The notes beneath the pieces are model-generated. The model saw nothing but the letters and a program-made list of their open reading frames with translations. It did not search any database and had not been told where the DNA came from. The translations under genes and the position numbers were made by a program. From Nonomuraea muscovyensis (GTDB lineage: Bacteria > Actinomycetota > Actinomycetes > Streptosporangiales > Streptosporangiaceae), in the NCBI RefSeq assembly GCF_014207745.1, contig NZ_JACHJB010000003.1, positions 744,001 through 808,000 of the forward strand: a stretch of 64,000 nucleotides of DNA, in the 5' to 3' direction. Below are positions 1 to 8,420 of the stretch, piece by piece. Positions within the stretch are counted from its first letter, which is position 1; each line of letters begins with the position of its first letter.

Positions 1-29
1 GTTGGCGCTTGCCCATCTGAGGAGCCTTC

Positions 30-2327
30 ATGCCCTACCGTCCCCCGCTGGTCGCGCACGAGTACTTTGTCGCCGACCCGCCCGAGCTGCCCGTGCGCGA
101 ACGGGGCGAGGGCGGTCTGTCGGCGCTGGCCACCGCCGAGCTGGTCGCGGCCGGCGAGGCCGGGGTGATGCTCAAGGCGACGACCGGCACCGAGGAGACC
201 CTCGTGGTCCAGGTCGGCGTGGCGGGCGAAGGGGTGATCCGGGTCCGGCTGAGCGAGGACGCCGACGCCCGCCCCCGCTCGGAGCGGGCGATCCCCCTCG
301 TGCGGCCCGGCACGTACGCCGGAGCGCGGGCCGAGGCGGCGCCCGGCGAGCCGATCGTCGTCGACGCCGGATCGCTGCGCGCCGAGATCAGCCTGTCACC
401 CTGGCACCTGCGCTTCACCGACGCCTCCGGCACCACGCTGCTGGAGCAGGACCGCGGCCACACCGACATCAGTGGCCGGCTGCGCACGCTGCCGTTCGGC
501 CGCTCCACCGCCGACGGCTCGCCGGTCGCCTACCACGAGAGCTTCGCCGCCCCGCCCGACGAGGCGTTCGCCGGCTTCGGCGAGTCGTTCGCGCCCCTCG
601 ACAAGCGCGGCCAGCGCCCGCTCATGTGGAACTTCGACGCCTTCGGCGCCGAGTCGCAGCGGGCCTACAAGAACATCCCCCTGTACGTGTCGAGCCGGGG
701 CTACGGCGTGCTCGTGGACAGCGGCGCGCCGACGGAGTTCGACATGTGCCAGTCGACGCACAGCGTGGTCCAGATCGTGGTGCCGGACGACGTGCTCGAC
801 TACTACGTGATCGCCGGCCCGACCCCGCCCGAGGTGCTGGACCGCTACAACGGGCTGACCAGCCGGCCGGAGCTGCCGCCGAAGTGGGCGTTCGGCACCT
901 GGATCTCGTCCGGGTTCTTCGTCGACACCCAGGAACGGGTGCTGGCCAGGGCGCGCACGATCAGGGAGAAGGGCATCCCCTGCGACGTGCTGCACCTCGA
1001 CTGCTACTGGCAGACCGAGGGCCACTGGTCCGACCTGCGCTGGGACCCGGACCGCTTCCCCGACCCCGGCGCGATGCTGGCCGAGCTGGACCGGATGGGG
1101 TTCAAGGTCTGCCTGTGGATGAACCCCTACGTCTCCCACCTCAGCCCGGCCTTCCGTGAGGCGGCCGAGGCCGGCTACTTCCTGAGGACGCCCGGCGGCG
1201 AGCCGTACGTGGCCGACTGCTGGCACGGCTCCTACCCGCCCTGCGGGATCGTCGACCTCACCAACCCCGAGGCGGTCGCCTGGTTCAAGGACCTGCTCCG
1301 CCCGCTGCTCCGGCAGGGCGTGCAGACGTTCAAGACCGACTTCGCCGAGGGCGTGCCGCACGACGCCGTCGCCGCCAACGGCATGACCGGCACCGACCTG
1401 CACAACGTCTACACGCTGCTGTTCAACGACGCCGTCGCCGAGGTCACCCACGAGGTCCACGGGCACAGCCTGGTCTGGGCGCGCTCGTCGTTCCTCGGCG
1501 GGCAGCGGCACAGCGCCCAGTGGGGCGGCGACACCTACACGAGCTACGCGGCCATGGGCAGCACGCTGCGCGGCGGGCTGGCGCACGGCCTGTCGGGCGT
1601 GCCGTTCTGGAGCCACGACGCCGGCGGCTTCACCGGCAGGCCGACCGACGACCTGTACGTCCGCTGGACCCAGTTCGGCGCCCTGTCGCCGCTGCTGCGC
1701 CTGCACGGCACGACCAGCCGCGAGCCGTGGGAGTTCCCGGCCGTCGAGGAGCACGCGGTGGCGGCGCTGCGGCTGCGCTACCGCCTCATGCCGTATCTCT
1801 ACTCGGCGGCGGTGGAGGCCGCGCGGACCGGCGCGCCGATGATGCGCGCGCTGTGCGTGGACTACCCCGGCGATCCGGTGGCCTGGCAGGCCGACCTGGA
1901 GTACCTGCTCGGCCGTGACCTGCTGGTGGCACCCATGACGGCGCCGGAGGGGACGCGGCAGGTCTACCTGCCGCACGGCGAGTGGGTGGACTACTGGACC
2001 GGCGAGGTGCTCACCGGCTCCCGCTACGTCCGCGTCGCCAAGCCGCTGGAGCAGATCCCGATCTTCGTCCGCCACGGCGCGCTCATCCCGGTCACCACGC
2101 CGGGCGACACCGTCGGCACGCCGGACGAGATCACCCTTGTCGCCTTCGGGGGTGGCCACAGCCACACGCGCATCCACGACACCGATGGCGACACCGCGGT
2201 CGTGGCCACCCGGGACGGCGACACGCTGCACGTGGCCGTCACCGGGCCGAAACGGATCGCCGCGGTCGAGTTCGCCCCGGTAACGGGCGCGCCCGGCCGG
2301 GCCGTCATCAGTCAGGAGACATCATGA
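30..2327 (+). CDS. GH31 family alpha-xylosidase (YicI-like)
   Basis: A 765-aa glycoside hydrolase family 31 enzyme that probably removes non-reducing alpha-xylosyl residues from imported xyloglucan oligosaccharides. An N-terminal beta-sandwich (about 1-280) is followed by the TIM barrel beginning at ELPPKWAFGTWISSGFF and a C-terminal beta-sandwich (about 600-765). The catalytic motif KTDFAEG places the nucleophile at D437. The second motif WGGDTY places the acid/base at D501. The KTDF form is that of the YicI-type alpha-xylosidase branch, although alpha-glucosidase activity cannot be excluded. No signal peptide is visible, so it should be cytoplasmic. The ATG at 30 has a GAGGAG ribosome site 10 bp upstream. 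Its stop overlaps the next start (ATGA), so it is coupled to the importer genes and heads the visible part of that operon. Confidence 0.93.
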   Translation: MPYRPPLVAHEYFVADPPELPVRERGEGGLSALATAELVAAGEAGVMLKATTGTEETLVVQVGVAGEGVIRVRLSEDADARPRSERAIPLVRPGTYAGARAEAAPGEPIVVDAGSLRAEISLSPWHLRFTDASGTTLLEQDRGHTDISGRLRTLPFGRSTADGSPVAYHESFAAPPDEAFAGFGESFAPLDKRGQRPLMWNFDAFGAESQRAYKNIPLYVSSRGYGVLVDSGAPTEFDMCQSTHSVVQIVVPDDVLDYYVIAGPTPPEVLDRYNGLTSRPELPPKWAFGTWISSGFFVDTQERVLARARTIREKGIPCDVLHLDCYWQTEGHWSDLRWDPDRFPDPGAMLAELDRMGFKVCLWMNPYVSHLSPAFREAAEAGYFLRTPGGEPYVADCWHGSYPPCGIVDLTNPEAVAWFKDLLRPLLRQGVQTFKTDFAEGVPHDAVAANGMTGTDLHNVYTLLFNDAVAEVTHEVHGHSLVWARSSFLGGQRHSAQWGGDTYTSYAAMGSTLRGGLAHGLSGVPFWSHDAGGFTGRPTDDLYVRWTQFGALSPLLRLHGTTSREPWEFPAVEEHAVAALRLRYRLMPYLYSAAVEAARTGAPMMRALCVDYPGDPVAWQADLEYLLGRDLLVAPMTAPEGTRQVYLPHGEWVDYWTGEVLTGSRYVRVAKPLEQIPIFVRHGALIPVTTPGDTVGTPDEITLVAFGGGHSHTRIHDTDGDTAVVATRDGDTLHVAVTGPKRIAAVEFAPVTGAPGRAVISQETS

Positions 2328-3637
2328 GGAAGTCGAGGAGCGCCGTCAGGCTGGCCGCCGTGCTGACCGCCGGGGCGCTGGCGCTGGCGGCCTGCGGGTC
2401 CGGCGGGGACGACAAGCCCGCCGCGAGCGGCGAGCCGCGCGTGCTCAAGCTGTGGCACTACGAGAGCGCCGACAGCGCCATGGGCAAGGCGTGGGCCGAG
2501 GCGATCAAGAAGTTCGAGGCGAGTCACCCCGGTGTGACGGTGAAGTTCGAGGAGAAGGGCTTCGAGCAGATCCAGAAGACCGCGAGCATGGTGCTCAACT
2601 CCGACGAGGCGCCCGACATCATGGAGTACAACAAGGGCAACGCCACCGCCGGCCTGCTGTCCAAGCAGGGACTGCTCGCCGACCTGACCGAGGAGGCGAC
2701 CAAGCGCGGCTGGGACAAGCTGCTGCCCGGCGGCCTCCAGGTCACCGCCAAGTACGACGAGCGGGGCGTCATGGGCTCCGGCGCGTGGTACGGCGTGCCC
2801 AACTACGGCGAGTTCGTGATGGTCTATTACAACAAGGACCTCTTCGACAAGCACGGCGTCAAGGTGCCCACCACGTTCGACGAGCTGACCGCCGCCCTGG
2901 ACACCTTCGTCAAGGCCGAGGTGACGCCCATCGCCTCCGCCGGCGCCGAGTACCCGGCCCAGCAGATCTTCTACCAGCTCGCGCTGACCAAGGCGCAGCG
3001 GCCGTGGGTGAACGCCCTGCAGTCCTACCAGGGCAAGGTCGACTTCCGCGGCCCCGAGTTCGGCTACGCCGCGCAGACCATGGCCGACTGGGTGAAGAAG
3101 GGCTACATCGCCAAGGACTCCGGCGGCCTCAAGGCCGAGGACATGGGAGTGGCGTTCATGAAGGGCGAGTACCCCATCATGATCAGCGGTAGCTGGTGGT
3201 ACGGCCGGCTCGCCTCCGAGATCAAGAACTTCGAGTGGGGCCACTTCCTGTTCCCCGGCGCCACCCTGTCGCCCGGGTCCAGCGGCAACCTCTGGGTCGT
3301 CCCCGAGAAGTCCCGGAACAAGGACCTCGCCCACGACTTCATCGACATCACGATGAGCAAGGACATCCAGAACCTGCTCGGCAACTCCGGCGGCGTGCCG
3401 GTGGCCGCCGACCCGGCCGCCATCACCGACGCCAAGAGCAAGGAGCTCATCGAGAGCTTCAACAAGCTCACCTCCGCGGACGGGCTGGCGTTCTACCCCG
3501 ACTGGCCCGCCCCCGGCTACTACGACGTGCTCGTCGCCGGCGTGCAGAACCTCGTCAACGGCAGCAAGACCCCCGACCAGGTCCTGGACGAGATCGCGGG
3601 GCCGTACGAGGACAACCTCGCCGACATCGGCGGTTAG
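2324..3637 (+). CDS. ABC sugar importer, substrate-binding lipoprotein
   Basis: A 437-aa extracellular solute-binding protein of family 1 (MalE-like), anchored as a lipoprotein. The N-terminus has a basic region, a hydrophobic stretch and lipobox L-A-A-C with the lipidated cysteine at residue 24, followed by a flexible Gly/Asp/Ser segment. The mature part shows family features such as LWHYESAD near the start and the VYYNKDLFDKHGV segment in the middle. Start ATG 2324 overlaps the GH31 stop by four bases and has an AGGAGA ribosome site at 2314-2319. Position in the operon points to a xyloglucan-, xylo- or cello-oligosaccharide as ligand. The exact ligand is an inference. Confidence 0.92.
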   Translation: MRKSRSAVRLAAVLTAGALALAACGSGGDDKPAASGEPRVLKLWHYESADSAMGKAWAEAIKKFEASHPGVTVKFEEKGFEQIQKTASMVLNSDEAPDIMEYNKGNATAGLLSKQGLLADLTEEATKRGWDKLLPGGLQVTAKYDERGVMGSGAWYGVPNYGEFVMVYYNKDLFDKHGVKVPTTFDELTAALDTFVKAEVTPIASAGAEYPAQQIFYQLALTKAQRPWVNALQSYQGKVDFRGPEFGYAAQTMADWVKKGYIAKDSGGLKAEDMGVAFMKGEYPIMISGSWWYGRLASEIKNFEWGHFLFPGATLSPGSSGNLWVVPEKSRNKDLAHDFIDITMSKDIQNLLGNSGGVPVAADPAAITDAKSKELIESFNKLTSADGLAFYPDWPAPGYYDVLVAGVQNLVNGSKTPDQVLDEIAGPYEDNLADIGG

Positions 3638-3640
3638 CCC

Positions 3641-4501
3641 ATGGCGCGCACCAAGGGCTACTGGTGGTACCTCGCACCGAGCCTGGTCCTGTTCCTCGCC
3701 GTGATCGTGGCGCCGTTCCTGATGAACCTCGCCACGAGCTTCACCCGCTGGACGGGGGTGGGCACGCCGAAGTGGGCCGGGCTGGACAACTACGCCCGGC
3801 TCATCGAGGACGAGCGGTTCTGGCAGTCGTTCCAGCACAACGTGGGCCTCATCGTGGCCATGGCGATCGTGCCGACCGTCCTCGGGCTGGTGCTGGCCGC
3901 CGCCCTGTTCGACTACATCGGCCGGAGGTTCGGCACCCGCACGGCCGCCGCGCTGCGCGCGATGTACTACCTGCCGCAGGTGCTGCCCGTGGCGGTGGCG
4001 GGCGTGGTGTGGGGCTGGATGCTGCACCCGTCGTACGGGGCCGTCAACCAGATGTTCGGGCTGCGGCTCGACTGGCTCGGCGACCCGGACCTCGCTCTGG
4101 CCACGGTGATGGCCGTCATGGTGTGGTTCCAGCTCGGCTATCCCGTCGTGATCTTCATGGCCGGGCTGCAGCGGGCGGACCCCGCCCTGCACGAGGCGGC
4201 CGAGATCGACGGGGCCTCGTGGTGGCGCAGGTTCTGGCACATCACGATCCCCCAGATCCGGCCGGAGACGTTCGTGGTGCTGCTGACCTGCACGATCGCC
4301 GCGCTGAAGGTCTTCGGGCCGATCTTCGTGCTGACCCGCGGCGGGCCCGGCAACGCCACCATGGTGCCGTCGTACTTCTCCTACCTGAACTTCTTCCAGA
4401 AGAGCAACGTCGGGTACGGCTCGGCCATCGCCACGGTGCTGGCCCTGGTCATCATCGTGGTGACGTTCCTGTTCCTGCGCGTGCAGGAGCGTGCCCGGTG
4501 A
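3641..4501 (+). CDS. ABC sugar importer permease, MalF/UgpA type
   Basis: A 286-aa integral membrane permease with about six hydrophobic segments. The first is near residues 10-30 (YLAPSLVLFLAVIVAPFLM). The EAA loop that docks the ATPase reads HEAAEIDGASWWRRFWHIT, the typical spacing for the MalF family. It begins three bases after the solute-binding protein stop and ends in a GTGA overlap with the second permease. It should form a heterodimeric channel with that neighbour. No ATPase gene lies in the operon, as is usual for actinobacterial sugar importers that share MsiK. Confidence 0.92.
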   Translation: MARTKGYWWYLAPSLVLFLAVIVAPFLMNLATSFTRWTGVGTPKWAGLDNYARLIEDERFWQSFQHNVGLIVAMAIVPTVLGLVLAAALFDYIGRRFGTRTAAALRAMYYLPQVLPVAVAGVVWGWMLHPSYGAVNQMFGLRLDWLGDPDLALATVMAVMVWFQLGYPVVIFMAGLQRADPALHEAAEIDGASWWRRFWHITIPQIRPETFVVLLTCTIAALKVFGPIFVLTRGGPGNATMVPSYFSYLNFFQKSNVGYGSAIATVLALVIIVVTFLFLRVQERAR

Positions 4502-5325
4502 GGGCGGCCGGGCCGGGCCGGTGGGCCGTGCTGGCCGCACTGGTCGTGCTGGCCGCCGTGATGGTGTTCCCGTTCCTCCTCGTCGCGGTCAACGCGGTCA
4601 AGTCGCCCGCCGACTACAGCTCCCACGGACCGCTCAGCCTGCCGGCGGAGATCTACCTGCAGGGCATCGTCGACTTCTGGAACCGCGTCGACTTCGGCGA
4701 GAAGCTCTGGAACAGCTTCGTGATCAGCGCCTCGGTGGCGCTGCTCGCGGTCGTGCTGTCGGTGCTCAACGCCTACGCGCTCGGCATCGGCCGGGTACGC
4801 GGCCGGCTGTGGATCCTCGTGCTGTTCCTCGTGGGCAACACGCTGCCGCAGGAGGCGCTGGCCTACCCGCTCTACTACCTGGCGAAGGAGGTCGGACTCT
4901 ACGACACCCGGCTGTCGATGGTCATCGTCTTCACGGTGATCCAGGCGGCCTTCGGCACCTACCTGCTGAGCGCCGTCCTCGGCCAGTTTCCGAAGGAGAT
5001 CCTGGAGGCCGCGTCGATGGACGGCGCGGGCCGCTTCCGGGCGCTGTGGCAGATCGTGGTGCCGATCAGCAGGCCCACGCTCAGCGTCCTGGTGATCTTC
5101 TTCTTCATCTGGACGTGGAACGAGTTCTTCCTCCCGCTCATCTTCCTCATCTCCAACGAGACGCAGACCGTGCCGGTCGCCCTCGGCGTCCTGCAGGGCG
5201 AGAAGTACATGGACGCCACCATGTCCAGCGCCTCGGCCCTGCTCGGCATCGTCCCGGCGGTCGCCTTCTTCCTCATCTTCCAGCGCACGCTCACCCGCGG
5301 CGTCACGGTCGGCGCCGTCAAGTAA
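4498..5325 (+). CDS. ABC sugar importer permease, MalG type
   Basis: A 275-aa permease with six likely membrane segments and a MalG-type EAA loop, EILEAASMDGAGRFRALWQ, followed by VVPISRP. The start is the GTG at 4498-4500, overlapping the TGA of the preceding permease. The reading frame stays open far upstream, but the hydrophobic family-like sequence begins here. It ends GVTVGAVK, the common C-terminal signature of this family. The secreted GH3 gene follows 27 bp later, so import and hydrolysis genes appear to be cotranscribed. Confidence 0.92.
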   Translation: MRAAGPGRWAVLAALVVLAAVMVFPFLLVAVNAVKSPADYSSHGPLSLPAEIYLQGIVDFWNRVDFGEKLWNSFVISASVALLAVVLSVLNAYALGIGRVRGRLWILVLFLVGNTLPQEALAYPLYYLAKEVGLYDTRLSMVIVFTVIQAAFGTYLLSAVLGQFPKEILEAASMDGAGRFRALWQIVVPISRPTLSVLVIFFFIWTWNEFFLPLIFLISNETQTVPVALGVLQGEKYMDATMSSASALLGIVPAVAFFLIFQRTLTRGVTVGAVK

Positions 5326-5352
5326 CCCCCTCGCCCCCCTGGAGCAGACTCC

Positions 5353-8241
5353 ATGTCCCGACGCTTACGGACCCCGGCGGTCCTCGCCCTCACCCTGACG
5401 GCCGCCCTGCTGGCCGCCCCGCCGGCCACCGCCGACGACCTGCCGTTCCGCAACCCCGCGCTGCCGGTGGAGCAGCGCGTGAGCGACCTGCTCGGCCGGC
5501 TCACCCTGGCCGAGAAGCTGGGCCTGCTGCACCAGTCGCAGCAGGCCGTCCCGCGACTCGGCATCCCGTACCACAAGAACGGCACCGAGGCGCTGCACGG
5601 CATCGCCTGGTCCAACGACCTCGCCGACAACTGGAACCAGAAGCTCGCCCGGGGCACCGTGTTCCCGCAGGCGGTCGGCCTGGCCAGCACCTGGGACCCC
5701 GAGCTGATCAGGAAGGTCGGCTCGGCCGTCGGCGACGAGACCCGCGGCTACAACGCCCAGAACCCGGCGCTGTGGGGCCTACAGGTGTGGGCGCCGGTCG
5801 TGGACCCGCTGCGCGACCCGCGGGCCGGCCGCAACGAGGAGGGCTACTCCGAGGACCCGCTGCTCACCGGCGCGATGGCCACCGCCTACGGCAGGGGCCT
5901 GCAGGGCGACGACCCCTTCTACCTGAAGACCGCGCCGGTGCTCAAGCACTACCTCGCCTACAACAACGAGGCGAACCGCAGCCTCACCTCCGCCAACCTC
6001 ACGCCGAAGCTCAAGCGCGAGTACTACGAGCAGGCGTTCAGGATCGCGATCAAGGCCGACGCCGCGACCGGGGTCATGGCGTCGTACAACCTGGTCAACG
6101 GCCGGCCCAACCACGTCAACGGCGACCTGAACGAGGTCGTGCGGTCGTGGACCGACCGCACCCTCTACAACGTCAGCGACGCGTGGGGCCCGCACGCCCT
6201 CACCGACGTGGAGAAGTACTACGACGACAAGCCCGAGGCGTTCGCCGCGGTGCTCAAGTCGGGCCAGGACAGCTTCACCATCGACGGCAGCGACAGCGGC
6301 CCGCTGGTGGCCAACCTCACGGCAGCCCTCGACCGCGGCCTCATCACCGAGGCCGACGTGGACAGGGCGGTCGGGCACGCGCTGACCATCCGGTTCCGGC
6401 TCGGCCACCTCGACCCGGACGGCGGCCCGTACAAGAAGATCACCGCTGACGTGATCGACAGCCCGGCGCACCGCAAGCTCAACCGGGAGACCGCCGCCAA
6501 GGCCGCGGTCCTGCTGAGGAACTCCGGCACGCTGCCGCTGAAGTCGCCCGCCTCGGCCGCCGTGGTGGGCCCGCTGTCGGACAAGCTCCACAGCGACTGG
6601 TACGCGGGCACGATGCCCTACCAGGTCACCCCCCTCGCCGGGATCAAGGAGCGGGTCTCCGACGTCACCACCGGCGCGGGCCTGGAGCGGGTCGCGCTCA
6701 AGCACCTGGACTCCGGCAAATACCTCACCGCCACCGGCACCGGTCCCGACGACAACGCCGCGCTGACCGACACGACCCCCACGCCCGCCTCGCAGTGGGA
6801 CCTCACCGACTGGGTCGCCGGGGTCTCCACCCTGCGCAACGCGGGCAACGGCAAGCTGCTCGGCGGCGACTGGCGCTCCCTGGACACCGACGACGACGAG
6901 CCCACCGGCTGGTACGTGCAGCAGCAGTTCGCGCTGGAGCGCCAGGCCGACGGCTCGCACCTCATCAGGTACGCCGGCTTCGAGAACGTCGAAGGCTGGT
7001 ACGGCCTGCCCGACCCGTACGTCACCGTGACCGCCGACGGCGCGCTCGGCCTGGCGCCCAAGGCGCAGGCGGCCCGCTTCGCCAAGGAGGTCGTCTCCGA
7101 CGGCATCGCGGCGGCCGCCGAGCAGGCCCGCCGGGCCGAGGTGGCGGTCGTGGTCGTCGGCAGCCACCCGTGGGTGCACGGCCGCGAGGTCCACGACCGC
7201 GACAACCTGCAACTGGGCGACGGGCAGAAGCGGCTGATCGAGGCCGTGCGCGCGGCCAACCCGAGGACCGTGGTCGTGCTGGAGACCAGCTACCCGGTGA
7301 TCGTGGACGCGCCGACGCTGCTGTGGACCACGCACGCCGGCTCGGAGACCGGCCACGCCGTCGCCGACGTGCTCTTCGGCGACGTCAACCCGGCCGGACG
7401 GCTCACCCAGACCTGGTACGCCACGGACGAGCTGCCGAGCATCCTCGACTACGACCTGGCCAGGACCGGGATGACGTACCTCTACCACGAGGGCGACCCG
7501 CTCTACTCCTTCGGCCACGGGCTCAGCTACACCACCTTCGGCTACCAGGGCCTGCGGGTCCGCGGCGACCAGGTGAGCGTCAAGGTCACCAACACCGGCG
7601 AGGTCAGGGGCGAGGAGGTCGTCCAGCTCTACACCCACCAGCACCGCTCCCGCTTCAAGCAGCCGGTCAGGCAACTGCGCGGCTTCCAGCGGATCGCGCT
7701 GGCGCCGGGCGAGTCGAAGACGGTCACCTTCCCGCTCCGGCGGGACGACCTGGCCGTGTGGGACCACACCCGGGGCAGGTGGGTCGTCGAGGCGGCCACC
7801 CACGACGTGCTCGTCGGCTCGGCCTCGGACCGCATCCGGGCCCGCGCCACGACGCGGGTCACCGGCGAGACGATCCCGGTCCGGGACCTGACCAGGACGA
7901 CTCGGGCGATGGACTTCGACGACTACTCCGGCGTGGAGTTCGCCGACGAGAACAAGGTCAGCGGCGACGTCGTGGCCGGGTCCGCGGGCGACTGGATCGC
8001 CTTCACCGGCGCCTCCTGGGGCTCGCGGCTGACGGCCTCGGTCTCGTCGGTGACCGGCGGCTCGGTCGAGCTGCGCCGGGGCTCGCCGACCGGCCCGGTC
8101 CTCGGCACCGTCCAGGCGCCCGCCACCGGCGGCGTCTACCGGTGGGGCACGGCCGACGCCGCGGTGCAGGCCGGGACGGGCGACCTCTACCTGGTGTTCA
8201 GGGGCGACCTGCGGCTCAGGGACGTCACGCTCGCCCGCTGA
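5353..8241 (+). CDS. Secreted GH3 beta-glycosidase with internal trefoil-like insert and C-terminal CBM6-like module
   Basis: A 962-aa enzyme with a signal peptide (about 1-27, ending ATA before DDLPF). It has the two-domain GH3 catalytic region, a fibronectin-III-like domain and a C-terminal beta-sandwich resembling CBM6. The barrel starts with RVSDLLGRLTLAEKLGLL. The nucleophile motif NVSDAWG gives D276. Between the barrel and the rest of the second catalytic domain lies an insert (about residues 447-570) with GKYLTATG and GNGKLLGG motifs, reminiscent of beta-trefoil lectin repeats. FnIII hallmarks QPVRQLRGF and LAPGESKTV follow. Probable role: trimming beta-linked glucose or xylose from oligosaccharides outside the membrane. 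Substrate specificity cannot be read from sequence. Ribosome site GGAG lies near 5341. Confidence 0.9.
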   Translation: MSRRLRTPAVLALTLTAALLAAPPATADDLPFRNPALPVEQRVSDLLGRLTLAEKLGLLHQSQQAVPRLGIPYHKNGTEALHGIAWSNDLADNWNQKLARGTVFPQAVGLASTWDPELIRKVGSAVGDETRGYNAQNPALWGLQVWAPVVDPLRDPRAGRNEEGYSEDPLLTGAMATAYGRGLQGDDPFYLKTAPVLKHYLAYNNEANRSLTSANLTPKLKREYYEQAFRIAIKADAATGVMASYNLVNGRPNHVNGDLNEVVRSWTDRTLYNVSDAWGPHALTDVEKYYDDKPEAFAAVLKSGQDSFTIDGSDSGPLVANLTAALDRGLITEADVDRAVGHALTIRFRLGHLDPDGGPYKKITADVIDSPAHRKLNRETAAKAAVLLRNSGTLPLKSPASAAVVGPLSDKLHSDWYAGTMPYQVTPLAGIKERVSDVTTGAGLERVALKHLDSGKYLTATGTGPDDNAALTDTTPTPASQWDLTDWVAGVSTLRNAGNGKLLGGDWRSLDTDDDEPTGWYVQQQFALERQADGSHLIRYAGFENVEGWYGLPDPYVTVTADGALGLAPKAQAARFAKEVVSDGIAAAAEQARRAEVAVVVVGSHPWVHGREVHDRDNLQLGDGQKRLIEAVRAANPRTVVVLETSYPVIVDAPTLLWTTHAGSETGHAVADVLFGDVNPAGRLTQTWYATDELPSILDYDLARTGMTYLYHEGDPLYSFGHGLSYTTFGYQGLRVRGDQVSVKVTNTGEVRGEEVVQLYTHQHRSRFKQPVRQLRGFQRIALAPGESKTVTFPLRRDDLAVWDHTRGRWVVEAATHDVLVGSASDRIRARATTRVTGETIPVRDLTRTTRAMDFDDYSGVEFADENKVSGDVVAGSAGDWIAFTGASWGSRLTASVSSVTGGSVELRRGSPTGPVLGTVQAPATGGVYRWGTADAAVQAGTGDLYLVFRGDLRLRDVTLAR

Positions 8242-8283
8242 TTGGTTGTGAGTCCCAACTATTGACCAGGGGTCACCGGTGTG

Positions 8284-8304
8284 TGAGCCTCGTCGTGAGG
8301 CTCA
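8284..8304 (+). terminator. Possible terminator hairpin after the GH3 gene
   Basis: TGAGCCTC at 8284-8291 and its exact reverse complement at 8297-8304 enclose a five-base loop, 42 bp after the GH3 stop. There is no T-run, so termination is only a suggestion. It lies in the 179-bp gap before the xyloglucanase gene, where I see no clear promoter. Confidence 0.35.
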
Positions 8305-8420
8305 TGCGCGAAGGCGAGGCGACGGTCAGGGTCCCCGCGACCTGAACGTGCATGGCGGTCATCCGGGCGGACCAGCTTCATGGGGCGCCGCTTGGCGTGC
8401 CCGGAAAGGCAGATCCGCTC

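Noticed and set aside
3..20. Possible last codons of an upstream gene ending at TGA 18-20, just before the GH31 start
   Set aside because: Only five codons are visible and other frames stay open, so nothing supports the reading frame. The GH31 gene may or may not be first in its operon.
396..2231. Long minus-strand open frame opposite the GH31 gene
   Set aside because: An antisense shadow of GC-rich coding DNA: composition is Arg/Val/Gly/His-rich with no family motifs, and the plus strand has a clear enzyme.
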